Assembly (NCBI GenBank): GCA_023079485.1
Contig: CM041084.1
Coordinates: forward strand, 23,712,609 to 23,776,608
Source of the DNA: Archilochus colubris
Taxonomy: Eukaryota; Chordata; Aves; Apodiformes; Trochilidae
DNA: 64,000 bases
Direction: 5' to 3'
Shown: positions 26,801 through 40,410 of the stretch, piece by piece
Numbering within the stretch: position 1 is the stretch's first letter
How the letters are laid out: each line of letters opens with the position of its first letter
Notes under the pieces: generated by a model
What the model saw: the letters and a program-made list of their open reading frames with translations, nothing else
Database searches by the model: none
What the model was told of the DNA's origin: nothing
Program-made: the position numbers and the translations under genes

Positions 26801-28889
26801 CTTCTAAACTCTTCTCAACAATGTAACTCCTGCATTTGCCGATTCTGCAATGATCAATTTAAATTCTTCAGAAAAATGTTTTTAAGAAAAAAAGATGAAG
26901 CTACATTAACATTGTGTTAAAAGATTGCCACCTACTGGGCATCTCATCCGCCTCCGGTAAAAGGCATGGAGTGGTAAGTAAGAAGGTGTGGGAAAACTGA
27001 AAAAGCCTGCATTGCAGGAAAGCTAAAACTGAGGGAAAAAAAAAATAAAAAAAAATCATAGCCTCTGTGTGCTCCTTAAGCTCGAGGTTTGGCAAAAAGC
27101 TGATGCCTTCTTTCTTTTCTGCTAGTTTTCTCATGCATCCTTTTTTCTTCTGTATTAGTATCAGTAGCAATATCCATGTTTCATGAGCACTTATTTCTCA
27201 TGTTCTCCTCTTAACTCTTCCCCTGCTGGTGCCTATATTCCTGCTGAGAAGGTTGCATTTTAACAATCTGCTCACCAGTTTGTTCTGTTCTCCTGCCTTA
27301 AGCTAACAGGCACTGTCCAGGCTTCCCACTGAGAACAATTAAGACACAATATATGCACACACAAGCAATCATGATGTTCTTCAGGGAAAAATCAGACAAT
27401 GCCTCAGGGTCTCCTTGGTATGTGGTCAAAAAGAGAAGTTAAAAATTAGGTTTTAGCTTTGGATTTATATGTCCTGGTTTTGTGAGATTATCTCACCCTG
27501 CTGCTTAATTCTGCTATACTATATTCTGCTTCAACTGTTGGCTTTGGGGCTATTTAAAATATTGCTTTTAGTAGGAAACTATCAGGTACATAGGAAGATC
27601 CTTTTTTAATATTTAATAAGCCTTGTAGCTGTAGAATTCTATCAGAAAAGAAATTCAGAACTGATACGAGTTAATAAAGGTACAAAGATTGAACATAAAC
27701 CTTCAGAAAATTGTGGAGCTCTTCTGCAGTTTGTCAGTCACAGGACAAAAAAAAAGAGGGCCATGTTCTCATTTACCATTGATACCAATTATATTATTCC
27801 AGCAGAGTTAACAGACTTCAAAACAAACATCAATTACGTTTATACTTACTGTCTCCAGACTCTTTAGCACTTTATTGCAAAGGGACATCACTTATATAAG
27901 TAGCCTGTAATTCTTTGGATTAGGTCTTATTCTCATTTTCACTATGGTCACTTTTCACTTCATTGACAATACAAGGAGGACATCATATGAATCAACTGTT
28001 TTAGGGAATTAAAGTTAATCTAATGTAAGTGTGATTTATAGTGAACCTTAGGGTTGGTTTAGGTAGTTTTAAAACCATCATCACTATGCATACTAAGAGT
28101 ATCCTCTTTTTTTTGTAACTGGAAGTATCTGGTGCAGTAACTAATGTGGTAACCCCTGATATGCTTTCAGTTCATCAGCAGAGTTTGGTCTCACTCACAT
28201 CAGGATGAGCCTGCTCACATCCCACTCCATGGAAACTCTGCTCCATTTCCATTTGCACAGCACAATAGTTTGTGCTCAATGAGCACCTGGGTGCCAGTGA
28301 GTCAAACCCACTCTTTAAAGTCATGCTGACATAGTTTTCATGCCTGCGACTCTTAAAAGAAACAATTATATGACAAAAATCTCAGAGCATGTCTACACAG
28401 TGGAGGGACAAGCAGTCTGAGAGTGGGGGAGCATGCTCCTGGCTGAGAGTGGCACTGAGGCAACCTGAGGCAGTGAGCGGAGAGAAAGAACACAGTCTGC
28501 TCTTTGATGATGCATCAGCCTGGCAACACCACCTCTAGCCCTCCGTGGGACCAGAGTTCACAACACCAAGACTGCAACAGTCACATCCCTGTCCTAAACA
28601 TCCACCTGGCTAGAAAGAGCAAAAAGGCTTGCTGGAAGCTACCTTCCCTGGATATCTGTTTCTTAAAGAAATGACGTAATTTTTGGTATTTAGCGAGTGA
28701 ATTGCTACATCTACTCTGAGTTTCAGTTCCTTTGGCATGACTGGGGCTTTCAGTCTTCTTTTTCTGTCTCCCATTTTTGGATGTGCTTGGATAGCTTCTT
28801 TCCAGGACACAGTAATTCCTCAGTCGTAGAAAAAACCTTGGCTGCAATACACCTCTGGAGATAACCTAGTAACTCTCCCACCCAAAGCA
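23856..28889. other. Unique noncoding DNA, no gene seen
   Basis: CT-rich at 24060-24400. The direct duplication tccttaagttaga occurs twice around 26612-26643, and an A-rich run with one T lies at 27037-27056. The frame at 24777-25085 (102 codons) starts at a non-ATG codon and has no recognisable family. Nothing supports a gene. Confidence 0.6.
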
Positions 28890-29215
28890 TGGCTAACTTC
28901 AAAGATAGATCTGGTTATTCAAGGTCATACCCAGGCTAGTTCTGAATTTCTCCAAGGACAGAAATTCCACAGCCTCTCTGGGCAATCTGTTCCAGTGTTG
29001 CATGATTTGTATCTGACTGTGATTTAGAAATTCTCCCAGTACTACATGATTAACACTATCCATTCGTAATATCATTCAGTATGGTAAGGGAGTAATTTTT
29101 TCTGCTATTTCAAGACCTCTCTTCTTCAATATGTTTTGCAGAAATTATACGTCAGCAAGCATTTTTTAAAGACTGCCTTCTGCATAAAGTGTTGCCCCTT
29201 GTCCTTTCCAGCACC
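28890..29215 (-). mobile_element. CR1 LINE, old internal 3'-region fragment
   Basis: The plus-strand text contains CCAAGGACAGAAATTCCACAGC followed by CTCTCTGGGCAATCTGTTCCAGTG at about 28953-28997, the reverse complement of the most conserved block of CR1 (end of ORF2). A second block, TGTTGCCCCTTGTCCTTTCCAG, near 29190-29212 fits the next conserved CR1 segment, with strongly diverged sequence between them. The terminal octamers are absent. The limits are approximate. Confidence 0.6.
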
Positions 29216-32200
29216 AAATTATGCACCTAACGCAATGACTATGCTTGTTGGAGAGAGCTTGGAAGTGATGTCATTTATCATGAGTGGGTTGTTTTGTTCA
29301 TGTATCATTGCATGATTGTCCTTGTGTTGATTTGCTCCTGATTCATTGCCTCAAGGATCCTTAATATCTATGCATACATGGAATACCCTATCATTTTTCT
29401 TCCTTACTGCCATCACCAAATGTACCATTTCCCATGGCTTCTTCACTTTTCTAATTAGTGTCTTCACTGCCAAGGGGCTTAAAGTGGAAAAAAATTGTTA
29501 TCCCAGTGCAGTATGCACTGCTGGTACTACCTTACAGCTAAATTTTGCAGCAAGCAGTTGACATCCTCTGTCTTCACACAAACATGGGAATAGAATTAAC
29601 ACAGGCCTGCTGGGCTACATCCTTTTCCAGTTTTCACTGCTCTTAATGTATTTATCAAATGTAATGAATAGCTACAATTTACAGCCAAAATTAATTCTGC
29701 AGGAGTGCAGATATAGTGCTATCTGGACACTTAATTGTATCCTTGTATTTTTACCTACATAGAATAAATGTTCTCATATCCTACTAGCTTTGTTTCGTGC
29801 CACAGGTTCAAATTTTCCTGTGTTCAGTCCCCAAAATCGTAACCTAATATTGACCTTAATGTTTATGGCTACTTCTTCTTAATAATTTCTTTGCAAGTTC
29901 CGTATCTCCCCAGAGACATTTTTCAGCTGCACACATTGAAGGCTCTGATCTCAGTTTATTTGCAGTATTTAAAATACATCTTCTCAAACACCTGCTTTCA
30001 TTTTTCATTGCATGATGCTTCCATACTCACTGGTAATTTGCTGTGGTTGGGCCTCTGCAGTATCCTTCTCTTCTAATGTAAACTCTGGTTGATGCTTCTC
30101 TCTGGGACTGCCTGTGAGTGACTGCTGACCACCCACATTTTATCATCTACAGCAACGTTACCAAGATATCCTCTCATCTGCTCTGTCTCTCTTTTAGTCT
30201 GGCCATTCTAGTGGTATTTTAGGATGTTCAGGGTCCTCCATTAATATAGATACTTTTATTGGGTTTTCTTACCTCTTCCTGGTAAGTCAGTGGTTTTCAG
30301 GTATCAGTTTGCCCCTCAATATCTGCCTTTCCAAACAACTTTGTCCTCCTGTGTTTCCCAACTCTAACTCCACTGGTCCTCAGTACTAACTCCTTATCCC
30401 AGTTTCAGTATCTCTTCTGTGTCTGAAACCATTCCCGTTTTCCCACACTCCACACTAATAAACAACCTTACACTACCTCAAAACAAGGCTGCAGACTGGG
30501 AAGATGAGGGCTGTCCACCTGTGGCTGTGCTCTTACACAAATGACAGAAGGTTTCATCTCGACTAAGAAACCATAGACTGCCAAGTTCATTTTCCACAGC
30601 ACAGTAGCACAAGAACTTCTCAGAGAAAAAGACAGACCAGGACTTGAGGAAATAAACAGAACAGTACAATCTGCACTGCACAAAATTTTCAGATACGATT
30701 AAAACTATCTGGATAAAATTTTCCAAATTCAATTTGATGGACTGAAGATGGAAGCACATAATTTTCTTTTTTTTTATAAGTATGCACTGTGAATAAGGCT
30801 TTATTCTCTCTCAGTATCTCTTCCAGGCTGTTGCATCCTTGTCCATCCAAGGAGCGCAGGAGTTGGATGCACATTGCAGAGTTCTAGACAGTTATTACAT
30901 TGTGGTGCATTTGTTTGAATTAAAATAGTAATTTTCTATAAATATTTTTTTACATAATTGAAAATCTCCTTATATGCAAAAGTAGTTTTATAATGACAGT
31001 AATCCCTGTATTTTATTAAGAAATTTCTGCAATTCATTAATGTTTCCTTTTCATGGAAAAAACTGAACATTTTTAACAGCAAAATTAGTTCTGAAATGCA
31101 TTCTATAAATTCTACACTGAAGTAACTGGCCTAACCACAAATCATTACTTAGAGAAACCTCTTACCAAACATATTCTTTGATGTATTATGAGGCATGGCT
31201 GCAACATATTCAGTCACCTGCACTGAAGTAAACAATATACTGACCATATGTTGCATGGTATTTACCTAAGTAGAAAAATTATAGGCTAATACAACATTGT
31301 TCCAATATTTTGCAAGGGTCTGAAGATATCTTCAGTTAATAGTCAAGATTCCACGGGACCATTTCTGTGTAGAGAGCACACATACTTCCTTCTGGTTTAA
31401 CCATACTAATCTCTCATGTTCTATAGGCCATTCAGACTGACTTTTTTTACTCCTATTACAGGTGAGGATGCTATATTTTTCAGAATGGACTAGTTTAAAT
31501 AAAAAGACTTGTGTCATTTCTATCACTGGGCAGACAACCCAAATAGTTATAGCAATGGCAAAATGCTGGAATGGACTTCAATTTTTAGTTTGTATGTAAA
31601 TGACAGACATTAATAATTACAGATGGTAGGTGAAAGAGAAGAAGTGATAGTGTTATATGGTAACTTCCTAAATGTTTTTCCAATTATGACCTCTGATTAC
31701 ATTAGGCATTTCATGGGATAAACACAAAACACTGCCAATCTTTATTGCTAATAAAGTCAGAAGGCATTTATTTAAACACTTACAGATCTAAACATATCTT
31801 TTTTTTTGTTTTCAGTGCTGAAATTACTGTGGTCCTTAGGAAGCACATACCATCAAGTACCATGAAACAATAAAAACAAAAAATAAATTAAAAACCACAG
31901 ACTAGAAAATACTGGATTTGCTTTATCTGTGAGAACATATGGTAACAATGATTAATATTTATTACTTGATTCTGCTTCCACCCCACATGTACTTGGCAAC
32001 ATTTGAACATTTGAACACAGAGGAAAATATCCCATTGTAATGCAAACATTTCAAGAGCTTAAATGAGTCAAGCCCTTGAGCAGCCTGTAGTGAGGCTGTA
32101 AGAAAATCAAAGGAGGTGTCCTCATACCCCGTTTGCTCCCATCACTGGGTCTTTCTCAATGCCAGGGTTTAAAGAATTTGCTAAATTCTAAGCACTATGA

Positions 32201-34607
32201 GTCTGCATGGTCAGAAGCACATGATCAGCTGTCTGTAGGTTACTCTCTCAATGGATGTTCTTAAACAGCCTGCAGCAAAGTTAAAGCCTTACTGGAGATG
32301 CTCTAAATTGCTCAGACTGAACTACTCTTTCAATCAGTCTGACACTAATGCCGTTTTCCCTTTTCCTTTGTTTGAAATACAGTTGTTTTAATAGTTGCAA
32401 TATAAAACATTAAAATCGAATAATCCATTTAAAAATCTGCCTAAGTGGCTAAACCAGTACCAGTGATCTATCTTATCAATACACTGCATGTGATATTAAA
32501 CACTGGAGTGTAAATGAAATTTCCCTTGCTACAATATATGTAAATGGAAGACAGTGCTGTCTATTAGTTAGACATTTTGTAATGTAACTTTCCAGGTCAT
32601 CTCTACCACTAAATGCACAGGGGCAGAAAGCATCCAAAGCATCTCTTTCTTCTGAGTTCTGCTTTTTCTACAGCCCTCTTTCTTCCCTAATTTTTTTTGT
32701 TCTTTGATGTAATTGCTGCATCCCATATCCTTCAGTCTTCATTGTGCTTCTACCCCAGAAGCAACAGCACAGCTGAGGATAACAGCAGCAAACCGACCTT
32801 TCACTTTCTGTATTTTTGGGGGAGTAGGGATTTGGAGACAAAAAAAATAAGGATCCTGTCAGGAGCTGGACTGACTGGTGAGAATTAAAGGACTTCTTAC
32901 CAGGAGAAATCTAACATTTAGTCACATAAGGAAACTCATCAGTCTTAGATATTTTTCTCTGCCAGAGCCAAGAAAAAATAATGAGCTTGCCTAACCAATT
33001 GAAGATGTAATTCCTCTCTTATACTTCAGTAGTGAAGCCTGGAGGACAGCATGTTTAAGAGCATGAAATACTCACACCCACAGGGCATTTCAGGATGCTA
33101 GTTTGGAGAGAAACCATCATGACAGTCTAAAGACCATCAAGTATCTTTTGTTGTTCATTGTAATCCAGTGGACAAGAGATGGAAGCCCATAGCAAATAAA
33201 GAGCTGTAACTTTGTGGGACATCATTCATTCCTTTTCTGGGAGGAAGCATACTTGTCCCTCCAACAATGCCTACCATCTGCTTGATAATGGACATACAAT
33301 AAATTAAGCCATCATGTTTTAGTGATGAAAAGGGAGTGCAATGTAAGAGTGGGGCCCAGTCAGTGAGGAAACAGATACACTTCTAAAGGTAACTACAACT
33401 ACAGCATACAGGCTGCAGACTAAGGCTACAGGTAACTAAGACTACATACATGGAGACAAACCTAGAAAAAGAAAGCTGAAGCAACTCTCATGGTGACAGC
33501 TCTGCAAAAAAGAATGTAACCTGGGAAGATGCAAACAGGTTGTGTACTGAAGGCAGTGTGAACCATCACCAGTTTGGTACTGTGTCATAATAGGGGTAAA
33601 TTTAAAAGGGAAAATACCTTGTGGGGGTCACGTTACTTCTTCACAGATCACTTAAATCAAGATAGATTGATTTGCTGCAGATAACTGCTCTGGCACACGT
33701 AACCTGCAGGGAAGATCCAAATACCAACAAGATCAATGAAATAAAACTACCTGTGCTACCTGTGATTTTTTTAAGCAGTTAACACTCATTACAGGTATCA
33801 GTTGGAAGGAAATCAAACCTAAAGAAAATGGAATCATCCATCTGCATACATCACAGCTAAAATGCTAAAGTCACATAAGCTTTTTCGTGTTTGAGCACAC
33901 CCCAGTGCTGCCTGAGAGAAAGAGAAGTGGCTAATTCACTCTATGAATTTATTCAGTCTTTGATTACCTTTCTCACTCTTCCACCAAGTTCTAAATACTG
34001 CCATGGATTACAGCAATTTTTGTTACGTGAGGACCAAAAACTAGGTAAATATTTCACTTAAAAAAATACATGCAGAAAATTCAGTTAGCCTTTTAAGAGA
34101 CACTGTGCCAAAGGTGGAGTCTCATTCCTGTAACAAATAAAAAAGTAAACCAGAAGTTTAGTTTCTTCTTTTTTACAAGTATATCTCAGCACAATCTAAA
34201 CCTTGAAGCCTTAACATCTTTTCAATAGCAACGCTGTGCTTTCAGAAGCATTTCACATTATTTAAGAGATATTTTTGTCAGCTTAGTTCTAAGACAACTC
34301 TGAAGACACAATTAATCTTTACTCAAGCAGTCTCCAAATATGTCTGTGAACTCACTTGGCACTGCCTGCAGAAGTGTCCAATTTCTAGGACAAAACAGAA
34401 TAAAAATATGTTTTTCTAATTGTGGAGGGGTAGCTTGGCACTTTGTATCATATCCAAGAAGAGAAAGGCATTTCAAACACCTGCTTTTGAATAATTGCAA
34501 TTTTCTAACCTGAGTTTTAGCTCATGCTAACGATGACATCACAAACTAAAGCTAACAAGTCAAAGCCACCAACAAACTTGCATCCTACCTTTCTACTCCT
34601 TTGGAGT
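29216..34607. other. Unique AT-rich DNA, no gene seen
   Basis: No exon or repeat is recognised over this 5.4 kb. Open frames are at most 93 codons (30478-30759, minus strand) and look random. A pyrimidine-rich section at 30080-30480 has no exon-like frame. Confidence 0.6.
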
Positions 34608-35398
34608 TGTCCTGGTTTGGGCCAGGATAAAGGTAATTTTTTGTCTTGTACTTTTGCTTTCAGCTAAGTCTCTTGTAAGTAGTTGTACTTGCTGAAGTTA
34701 ACAGCAAGTTTCTCAGAGAGTGTCTGCTTCTAGGACTGATAACAGTCAATGTTTATAGTTACAGCTGGAGACTGGTGTGCAGAACCAAGGCCACTGCTCC
34801 ATTCTGAGGAACATTTTGCCCTCCGGAAGGAGAGGAGTAAAAAGGTCACACCTGAAGCCCTCCTCTGGGAAGGAACAGACAAGATAAATGGCCAAAATTG
34901 ACCATAGTATTCCATCCCAAACACATCATACTCAGTATAAATTTGAGGGATCATGAGGGTCAAACCCCTTCCTGCTTCCCCTTCTTCTCCTGTCCCTGTT
35001 TGTTTCAGCATCCTGGAAGGATTCCGTCCATTCGCCTGCCTGTGGTCCTGATCCGTGCCAGCCCATATCTGTGTGTTCCTGCCTTCAGCTCCCGACTGCT
35101 GCTGACTCCAGGAGTCCAGCCTGGACATTCACAGGGCTGCCCTGCAGCCTTGGTGGTGACGTGAGAGTTATTGTAGGAAAGAAGGAAGGAATATGGTATC
35201 AATTTTCCTGTATATTTGTATATATTTAGTAATTTTTCCTATTTATCATTACTGTTTCATTAAAGTTGTGTAGTTTAGTTTCCAACCCATAAGTCTCTCT
35301 CCCTTATTCTCTCTCCTTTCTTTATCAGGGAGGAGAGGGGATTAATAAAGAGCATCTGTTACTCGGTTTAATTGCTGGGCCAGTGTTAAACCCTGACA
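34608..35398 (+). mobile_element. Solo LTR of an endogenous retrovirus (791 bp)
   Basis: A single long terminal repeat of an old endogenous retrovirus. It begins TGTCCTGGTTTGGGCC and ends AAACCCTGACA, the TG...CA termini required by retroviral integrase, and its opening matches the abundant bird LTR type beginning TGTCCTGGTTT as I recall it. A TATA box (TATAAAT, 34936-34942) and a polyadenylation signal (AATAAA, 35344-35349) both lie on the plus strand, so U3 and U5 read rightward. The flanking pentamers GGAGT (34603-34607) and GGAAT (35399-35403) differ at one base and fit a 5-bp target-site duplication, the size typical of ERVL-like (class III) elements. No internal viral gene is present on either side, so this is the product of LTR-LTR recombination. 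The 132-codon minus frame inside it is incidental. Confidence 0.85.
34936..34942 (+). promoter_or_regulatory. LTR TATA box
   Basis: TATAAAT about 330 bp into the LTR, giving an expected transcription start near 34965. It fits the U3/R boundary of the solo LTR and supports plus orientation. Confidence 0.6.
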
Positions 35399-36453
35399 GG
35401 AATACATACTGCTGCTAGACCTACCATGGATACAGTATAGTGAAAACACAGATTCAGAAATACTGCAAAATTTATCAAAGATACTATTAATCTAAGTCTT
35501 GATAAAAATTAATAAGATTTATCAAAATCCACAGACAATAAGTGGTATGGCTTTACACACACTGCTGGGTATGACCAAGCAAGAAATTATTTTTTAACCA
35601 GCATCACATGAAATTGTCAACACTGAAATGTAACATAGGAAATTGAAATGTATTACTATTACCAATAAACAGTACTAAAAGTGTGGTATAAACAGTGTAT
35701 TCTGCCAAATCTGTGCCAGGTCCTTTATTAAGTATACATGAAGTAAATGATTAAAAAGTCAAGGTCCAGAAGCTTATTTTTAAACAGATGCCATATCATG
35801 CCACCTTTACAGAATCACACAGGATTATTGAGAAAATGACAGAAGTACTGCAATCATATCAGTGTGAAGTTAGGTAAGATGCACTTGCATAAACTACATT
35901 TTTCAGTTTGTGTTTGGCATGTACAGGTAAGAACACCAGTTCCATCAGGCAGCTCCTCCTGGACCCAGGAGAGCTTCGTCCTGCAGGTTCCCTGGGTCTC
36001 AGGTTAAGCTGCTGCTTGCAATAACCCACCTTTCAGGACTGCAGTGCTTCAGCACACAGCATGCTAAAAGCATTACTATTCCACCTTTTCACTGTATGAT
36101 CTGAATTCAGAAGGCATTTTGGGAACCATGGAAAAATTCATGGCACCATGCCTCTGATGTACTTTATATCTACTTTCATTTCCAGTGTAATTTCCTATCA
36201 ACCATGTCCAATGACTCCACTTACCCTTATAGCTAAATACTTCTTGATCTTCCCTAGTTAAATGGTAACTCCTGTCATTCATTCATACAAGGAAACACAG
36301 GCAGCAAATGGAGCTCCCTACCAGAGGGTAAATACCACCCCCAAATCCTCCATATCCAGGGAATCCACATCCTTAACTACAGGTCACCTCTAAAGTGTGG
36401 AGCCACTCAAATGGTTTACAGGTGAGGCAAAAGCATGCTCTTGGTTTGTAGAA
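35399..36453. other. Unique noncoding DNA, no gene seen
   Basis: AT-rich with a short GC-richer section at 35940-36060. No frame above 70 codons and no repeat recognised. Confidence 0.6.
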
Positions 36454-36552
36454 GAGTAGAGTAGAGTAGAGTAGAGTAGAGTAGAGTAGAGTAGAGTAGA
36501 GTAGAGTAGAGTAGAGTAGAGTAGAGTAGAGTAGAGTAAAAGTAAAAGTAAA
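36454..36552 (+). repeat. (AGAGT)n pentanucleotide microsatellite, about 17 units
   Basis: Seventeen essentially perfect AGAGT units at 36454-36538, passing into about three AAAGT units to 36552. Because five is not a multiple of three, all frames stay open and the minus strand encodes a repeated LLYST peptide (frames of 80-99 codons). These frames are not genes. The near-perfect repeats suggest a recent expansion and a likely length polymorphism. Confidence 0.97.
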
Positions 36553-39500
36553 ACTCCTCCACCATCTGTGAGAATCATCTTGATTAAAAAGGTGTCCAGC
36601 TGAAACATGCCCATAAACACAACCTTCAGCATGGCATGGATTTTCCATTTGTGACTTCTGAGTGAATACCAAGCCCAGTGTTGTTAGCAGTCCTGCTTAT
36701 TGACTGAGACATGGTCATTATCTCTGCCATTGTAATCTTGTATTAGCTAGTTCTCCATATGAGCAATTCAGTATGTCTCTCTATTCCATAGGCAAAATGA
36801 GTTCAAATTTTATTCAGTACAAGGAACAATTTTAAAAACAGTCTTGCATACAGATTATCCATTCTTTCCACCTGCCAAAACCCACTATCAAAATCTATGC
36901 AACGAAGCATAACTGTAATAAAAATAACAAAAGGTTTCAGCACAAAATATCTAGGGAATTTCACTTCAAGCAAATTATTTTGTTTTATAATTAATGGTGC
37001 TATTTAGATGTGTGATCTTTCAGGGTTGCTTCTCCTGTTTTAGAAGAATGAGAATTTCCTCACATCTAGGCTTTCTCTGCACCAGAACAACTCGTTACAG
37101 CATCTGCAGCACCTTCTCACAGAAAGCACCATCCCTGTAACACAGAACTGTGCAGAAATACCAGGGCTCATCTTGAAGCAGTCATTTCAGGTGCCCAAAG
37201 CAGCAGTGTCAGGTAGGCTTAGCAGCCACACAGAGACCTGGGTGACACGGGCATGTGTTGCTCCTAGCACTTGGATTGTACTCATGCAGAAGAGGCTTCT
37301 AGCAGCCAGAACTACTCCTTCCTTAGTAGGGAAGTGACTAAAAGCACTGTCAAATTGAAAGTGAGTTTAAGACCCCAAACCATCACAGAACAAAGAACAT
37401 GTAATTACATGCAGTTATCTGGAAGGCTACTGGTAGTAAACACTGAGTTTAATATTGAAGTAAACAAGATCAGAGGGATGTAAGGTCATTCATTTCCTGG
37501 GTACTTTTATCAAGTATTTATCACATGCACCATTCAGTCTGATTAAAAGTACTTGGTGTACCCTTACTAAGTATGGAGTACTTAGGCTTCAGATCTACAT
37601 CATTTGTTGACCTACTACATGGCCTTCAGAAAGATGCCTTAGTCTTTCTTGACTACGTACATCACAAACTTTTTAAGAAAGTGAATTTTACTCTGCACTT
37701 ACAGTTCTAGGCAGAGACCTGACTGGATGCCACTCCAACACAAACAGGATGAAAGGGCTCAGCACAGAACAGGATCGCCCCTGAAAAGCCCAAGTATGAT
37801 CTGTGCTAGCATTAATATGAGATTCAACATTGACTTCAATGGCAAAAGTTAGGACCCTAACATCAATTACCAGAAATTAAACAAAACTGACTCACCCAGC
37901 TTACTAATATGTAGAACCAACGGCATTTCCAGAACTGGATTTCATGATACTTGCCAGTGTAACTTTCAGTGAAGTGTAGTTCAATTACTTAGTTGCTTGT
38001 TTTGCCAAAAATTCTATTTGCATGCATAATTTTTTAAACAAATACAGAAGAGTATTTTTTCTATCTAATGGTTTCCAGGAACTCATTATATGCTCATTAT
38101 ATGCTCTTTCTATAAAGACTCATTATATGCTCTTTCTTCTTCAATTTTCTCTTATACAAAACTACTGAAAATTATTGTCAGCTATGCTGGTCATGCCAAT
38201 ATAATTATATAGCAGCACTTGTAAGTGTCCATTTAGCTTCTTACTGGTCTATAGATACTGATTTAAATTTAACGTATAACACTAACTAGCTAGTTTTTAA
38301 ACATTGCTCCGTTCTACTGTGATATGGAAGAGAGTTGGAAGAAAAACAATACAGAAAATACTCTGTAGAACATTGTTTTCTTCTTTAATGAAAACTTTCA
38401 CCTTTTTCAGATGGTTTTCAAAACTACTGTGCTGCAGGCATTAAAAAAATTGGCTTTCTAAACTGGCTTTGGTCAGTTTATTAAGCTAATCCTTATGAAT
38501 CCTTATGAATACATTATTCGGCAACATTTCAACAAGGTTTTTAGAATGAGGCTTCTGTTCATCTCCAGTTAAAGGTTATGAGCTGCAGAGAACTAAGCTG
38601 TAACATAGATTTTTTGTTTACTTACACCTTTATAGTACATCAAATTTCTAGCAGTTTATTTGTGAACTTCTCTGACATAAGCAACATAATGTGATAACAT
38701 TCCTCCCATACTGTCTGAATGCTTGTTAACATATGGTACATCTACAAACTGAAATTTAATTTGTTTATAATGAACTCTGATCAAACTGTCTATAAAAATT
38801 GGAGCATGGGAAAAAACTGAATCGCCTACTCCTCTTGAAAGCAGAATACAATTCATTATATATACATGTTCTTAAAATACTAAGATCTGTGTGGCTTCTT
38901 ACCCATGGTGATAAGGCAGTCCTACAGAGAGTAGTTAGAAGTGCCATTGCTGCCCAAATTTAACACACTGCCACTTGAATTACTAATCAAAGTTTGTTGG
39001 CACTCACTGTAAGTGATAACGAAGACCTATAGTGCAGCTCACTTTTTGGAGGGCTTAATTGGGATTTTGCCATTGATCTTAATGGGGCAAACATTTACTT
39101 GAGATTTATAAAGTTATCATACTTTACCATGTGCTGATAGGTACTGAAACCCTATGTTTTAGTTCATTCAGAATAATTTCATGTCAGTCTGAATATCACA
39201 GCCGCTGTAAGCACCAGAGAGGTAACTTAACAAAGGTAACATACCGATAAAGACTGTCAGATGTTGGAAGAAATTAAAAGGAAATACTAGCTCTCCTATA
39301 TTTAATTTACCTAGTTGACAATTATGCTTAGGATTCTGAGTGGTGAATTAAAATCCCTCTTCAGTGTGACACCACCTGCAGTCAGAGCTGTTGGTAGCAG
39401 AGAAATATTACCCCGGTCAGCTCTGAAATATTCAGCCCTAGAGCAGTGCAAGGGACCTTTCCACAGGCCAAACACAAGGGTTCCCCACCACCATCCTAGT

Positions 39501-40182
39501 AATGCTGGAAGGGAAAAGCAGCAGAAGCAAGAGCTTTATGTCAGTGACTTCAAACAGACACAGGCATTTTAATGTGATGGCTCTATTAATTAATTCTAAA
39601 CTCCCTTTAGCCAGACTATTAACTCTATTTGTTACAAGGAAAGTGCACAGTCCTGGAAAGAATATCACATGCTGTACTAGCCTTATGAAGTTCAAGTGGT
39701 AGCTAGCATAGATAAAAACACAGCAGGAATGCACCTGTTAGATACTGACAATATTGCCTTCAAGAGGTCTTGTGATACACATCTTTGCATTTACTCTTTT
39801 TTTATGAATGATTTATTCATTCATTATTTCAGATGCAGTTGAAATTTGGTAACTAAAATAAAACATAAGTTTTTCTCTTTTCTTTACAAATTGTCAACTA
39901 CCTTAGCCTTGTCAAAAAGCCTGCAAGAATGAAATCAATATAGCAATTTAAAGACAGAATTGGCAGGCATTTATATTGCACTTGGACACACGCAGTAAAT
40001 AGTCTCATACATCAATCTACTGTCATCAATGGCAGTATCCTGAAACCGACTAATGTTGTTTTAACATTTGCAGTGTCAATTAAGTACCGGTATCTGTCCA
40101 GCAGATGAAAAATAACATGGAAACAGTACCTGACATTAATGAGAAGCATTCACTAGTGACTCAGGTATCATTAACTGCCCTG
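36553..40182. other. Unique AT-rich DNA left of the CpG island
   Basis: No repeat or exon recognised. A small tandem motif, ctcattatatg, recurs three times at 38090-38130. If the minus-strand donor at 40189 is real, this stretch is the start of the first intron of that transcript. Confidence 0.55.
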
Positions 40183-40189
40183 TACTTAC
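40183..40189 (-). other. Strong splice donor GTAAGTA
   Basis: Reverse complement of TACTTAC. It matches the U1 snRNA consensus at all seven intron positions and sits exactly where GC-rich island sequence gives way to AT-rich DNA, where first exons of vertebrate genes usually end. The exon side (CCT) is a poor match to MAG. Confidence 0.45.
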
Positions 40190-40410
40190 AGGACGGAGCA
40201 CAGCTATTCTCTATCGTCCATACCGTGCCGACACCGATCTGCTCGCCGCTGCAAAAACGGCAGTAGAAGCCCCGGGATTCACCGTTCTCCGTCACCCGCG
40301 GAGCCCCCGCCCCGGGCGGCCGCTCTGGCCGAGCCCCCGCTCACCCCTCTCCCTGAAGCCAACGCCGGGGCCACCGCACCCCTGCGCCCCTTCCTCCGCG
40401 GTACTACCGC
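40190..40410 (-). other. Candidate noncoding first exon in the CpG island (leftward transcription)
   Basis: Predicted from signals only. The minus strand has a TATA-like element (TATAAGA, 40436-40442), so transcription would start near 40405-40412. About 220 nt downstream lies TCCT|GTAAGTA, with a perfect donor on the intron side (GT at 40189-40188). Inside, the only notable ATG (40221-40219) opens a five-codon frame ending in TAG, so the exon would be 5'UTR and coding would begin in a later exon to the left, or the RNA is noncoding. Alternative donors such as GGTGAAT near 40280 exist. No product can be named. Confidence 0.4.

Noticed and set aside
27472..27600. TGTCCTGGTTTTGTGAG start resembling the LTR at 34.6 kb
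   Set aside because: Similarity ends after about 12 bases and no matching LTR body, terminus or target duplication follows.
36373..36672. Frames encoding a repeated LLYST peptide
   Set aside because: A pentanucleotide microsatellite read in frame; no start context or flanking coding sequence.
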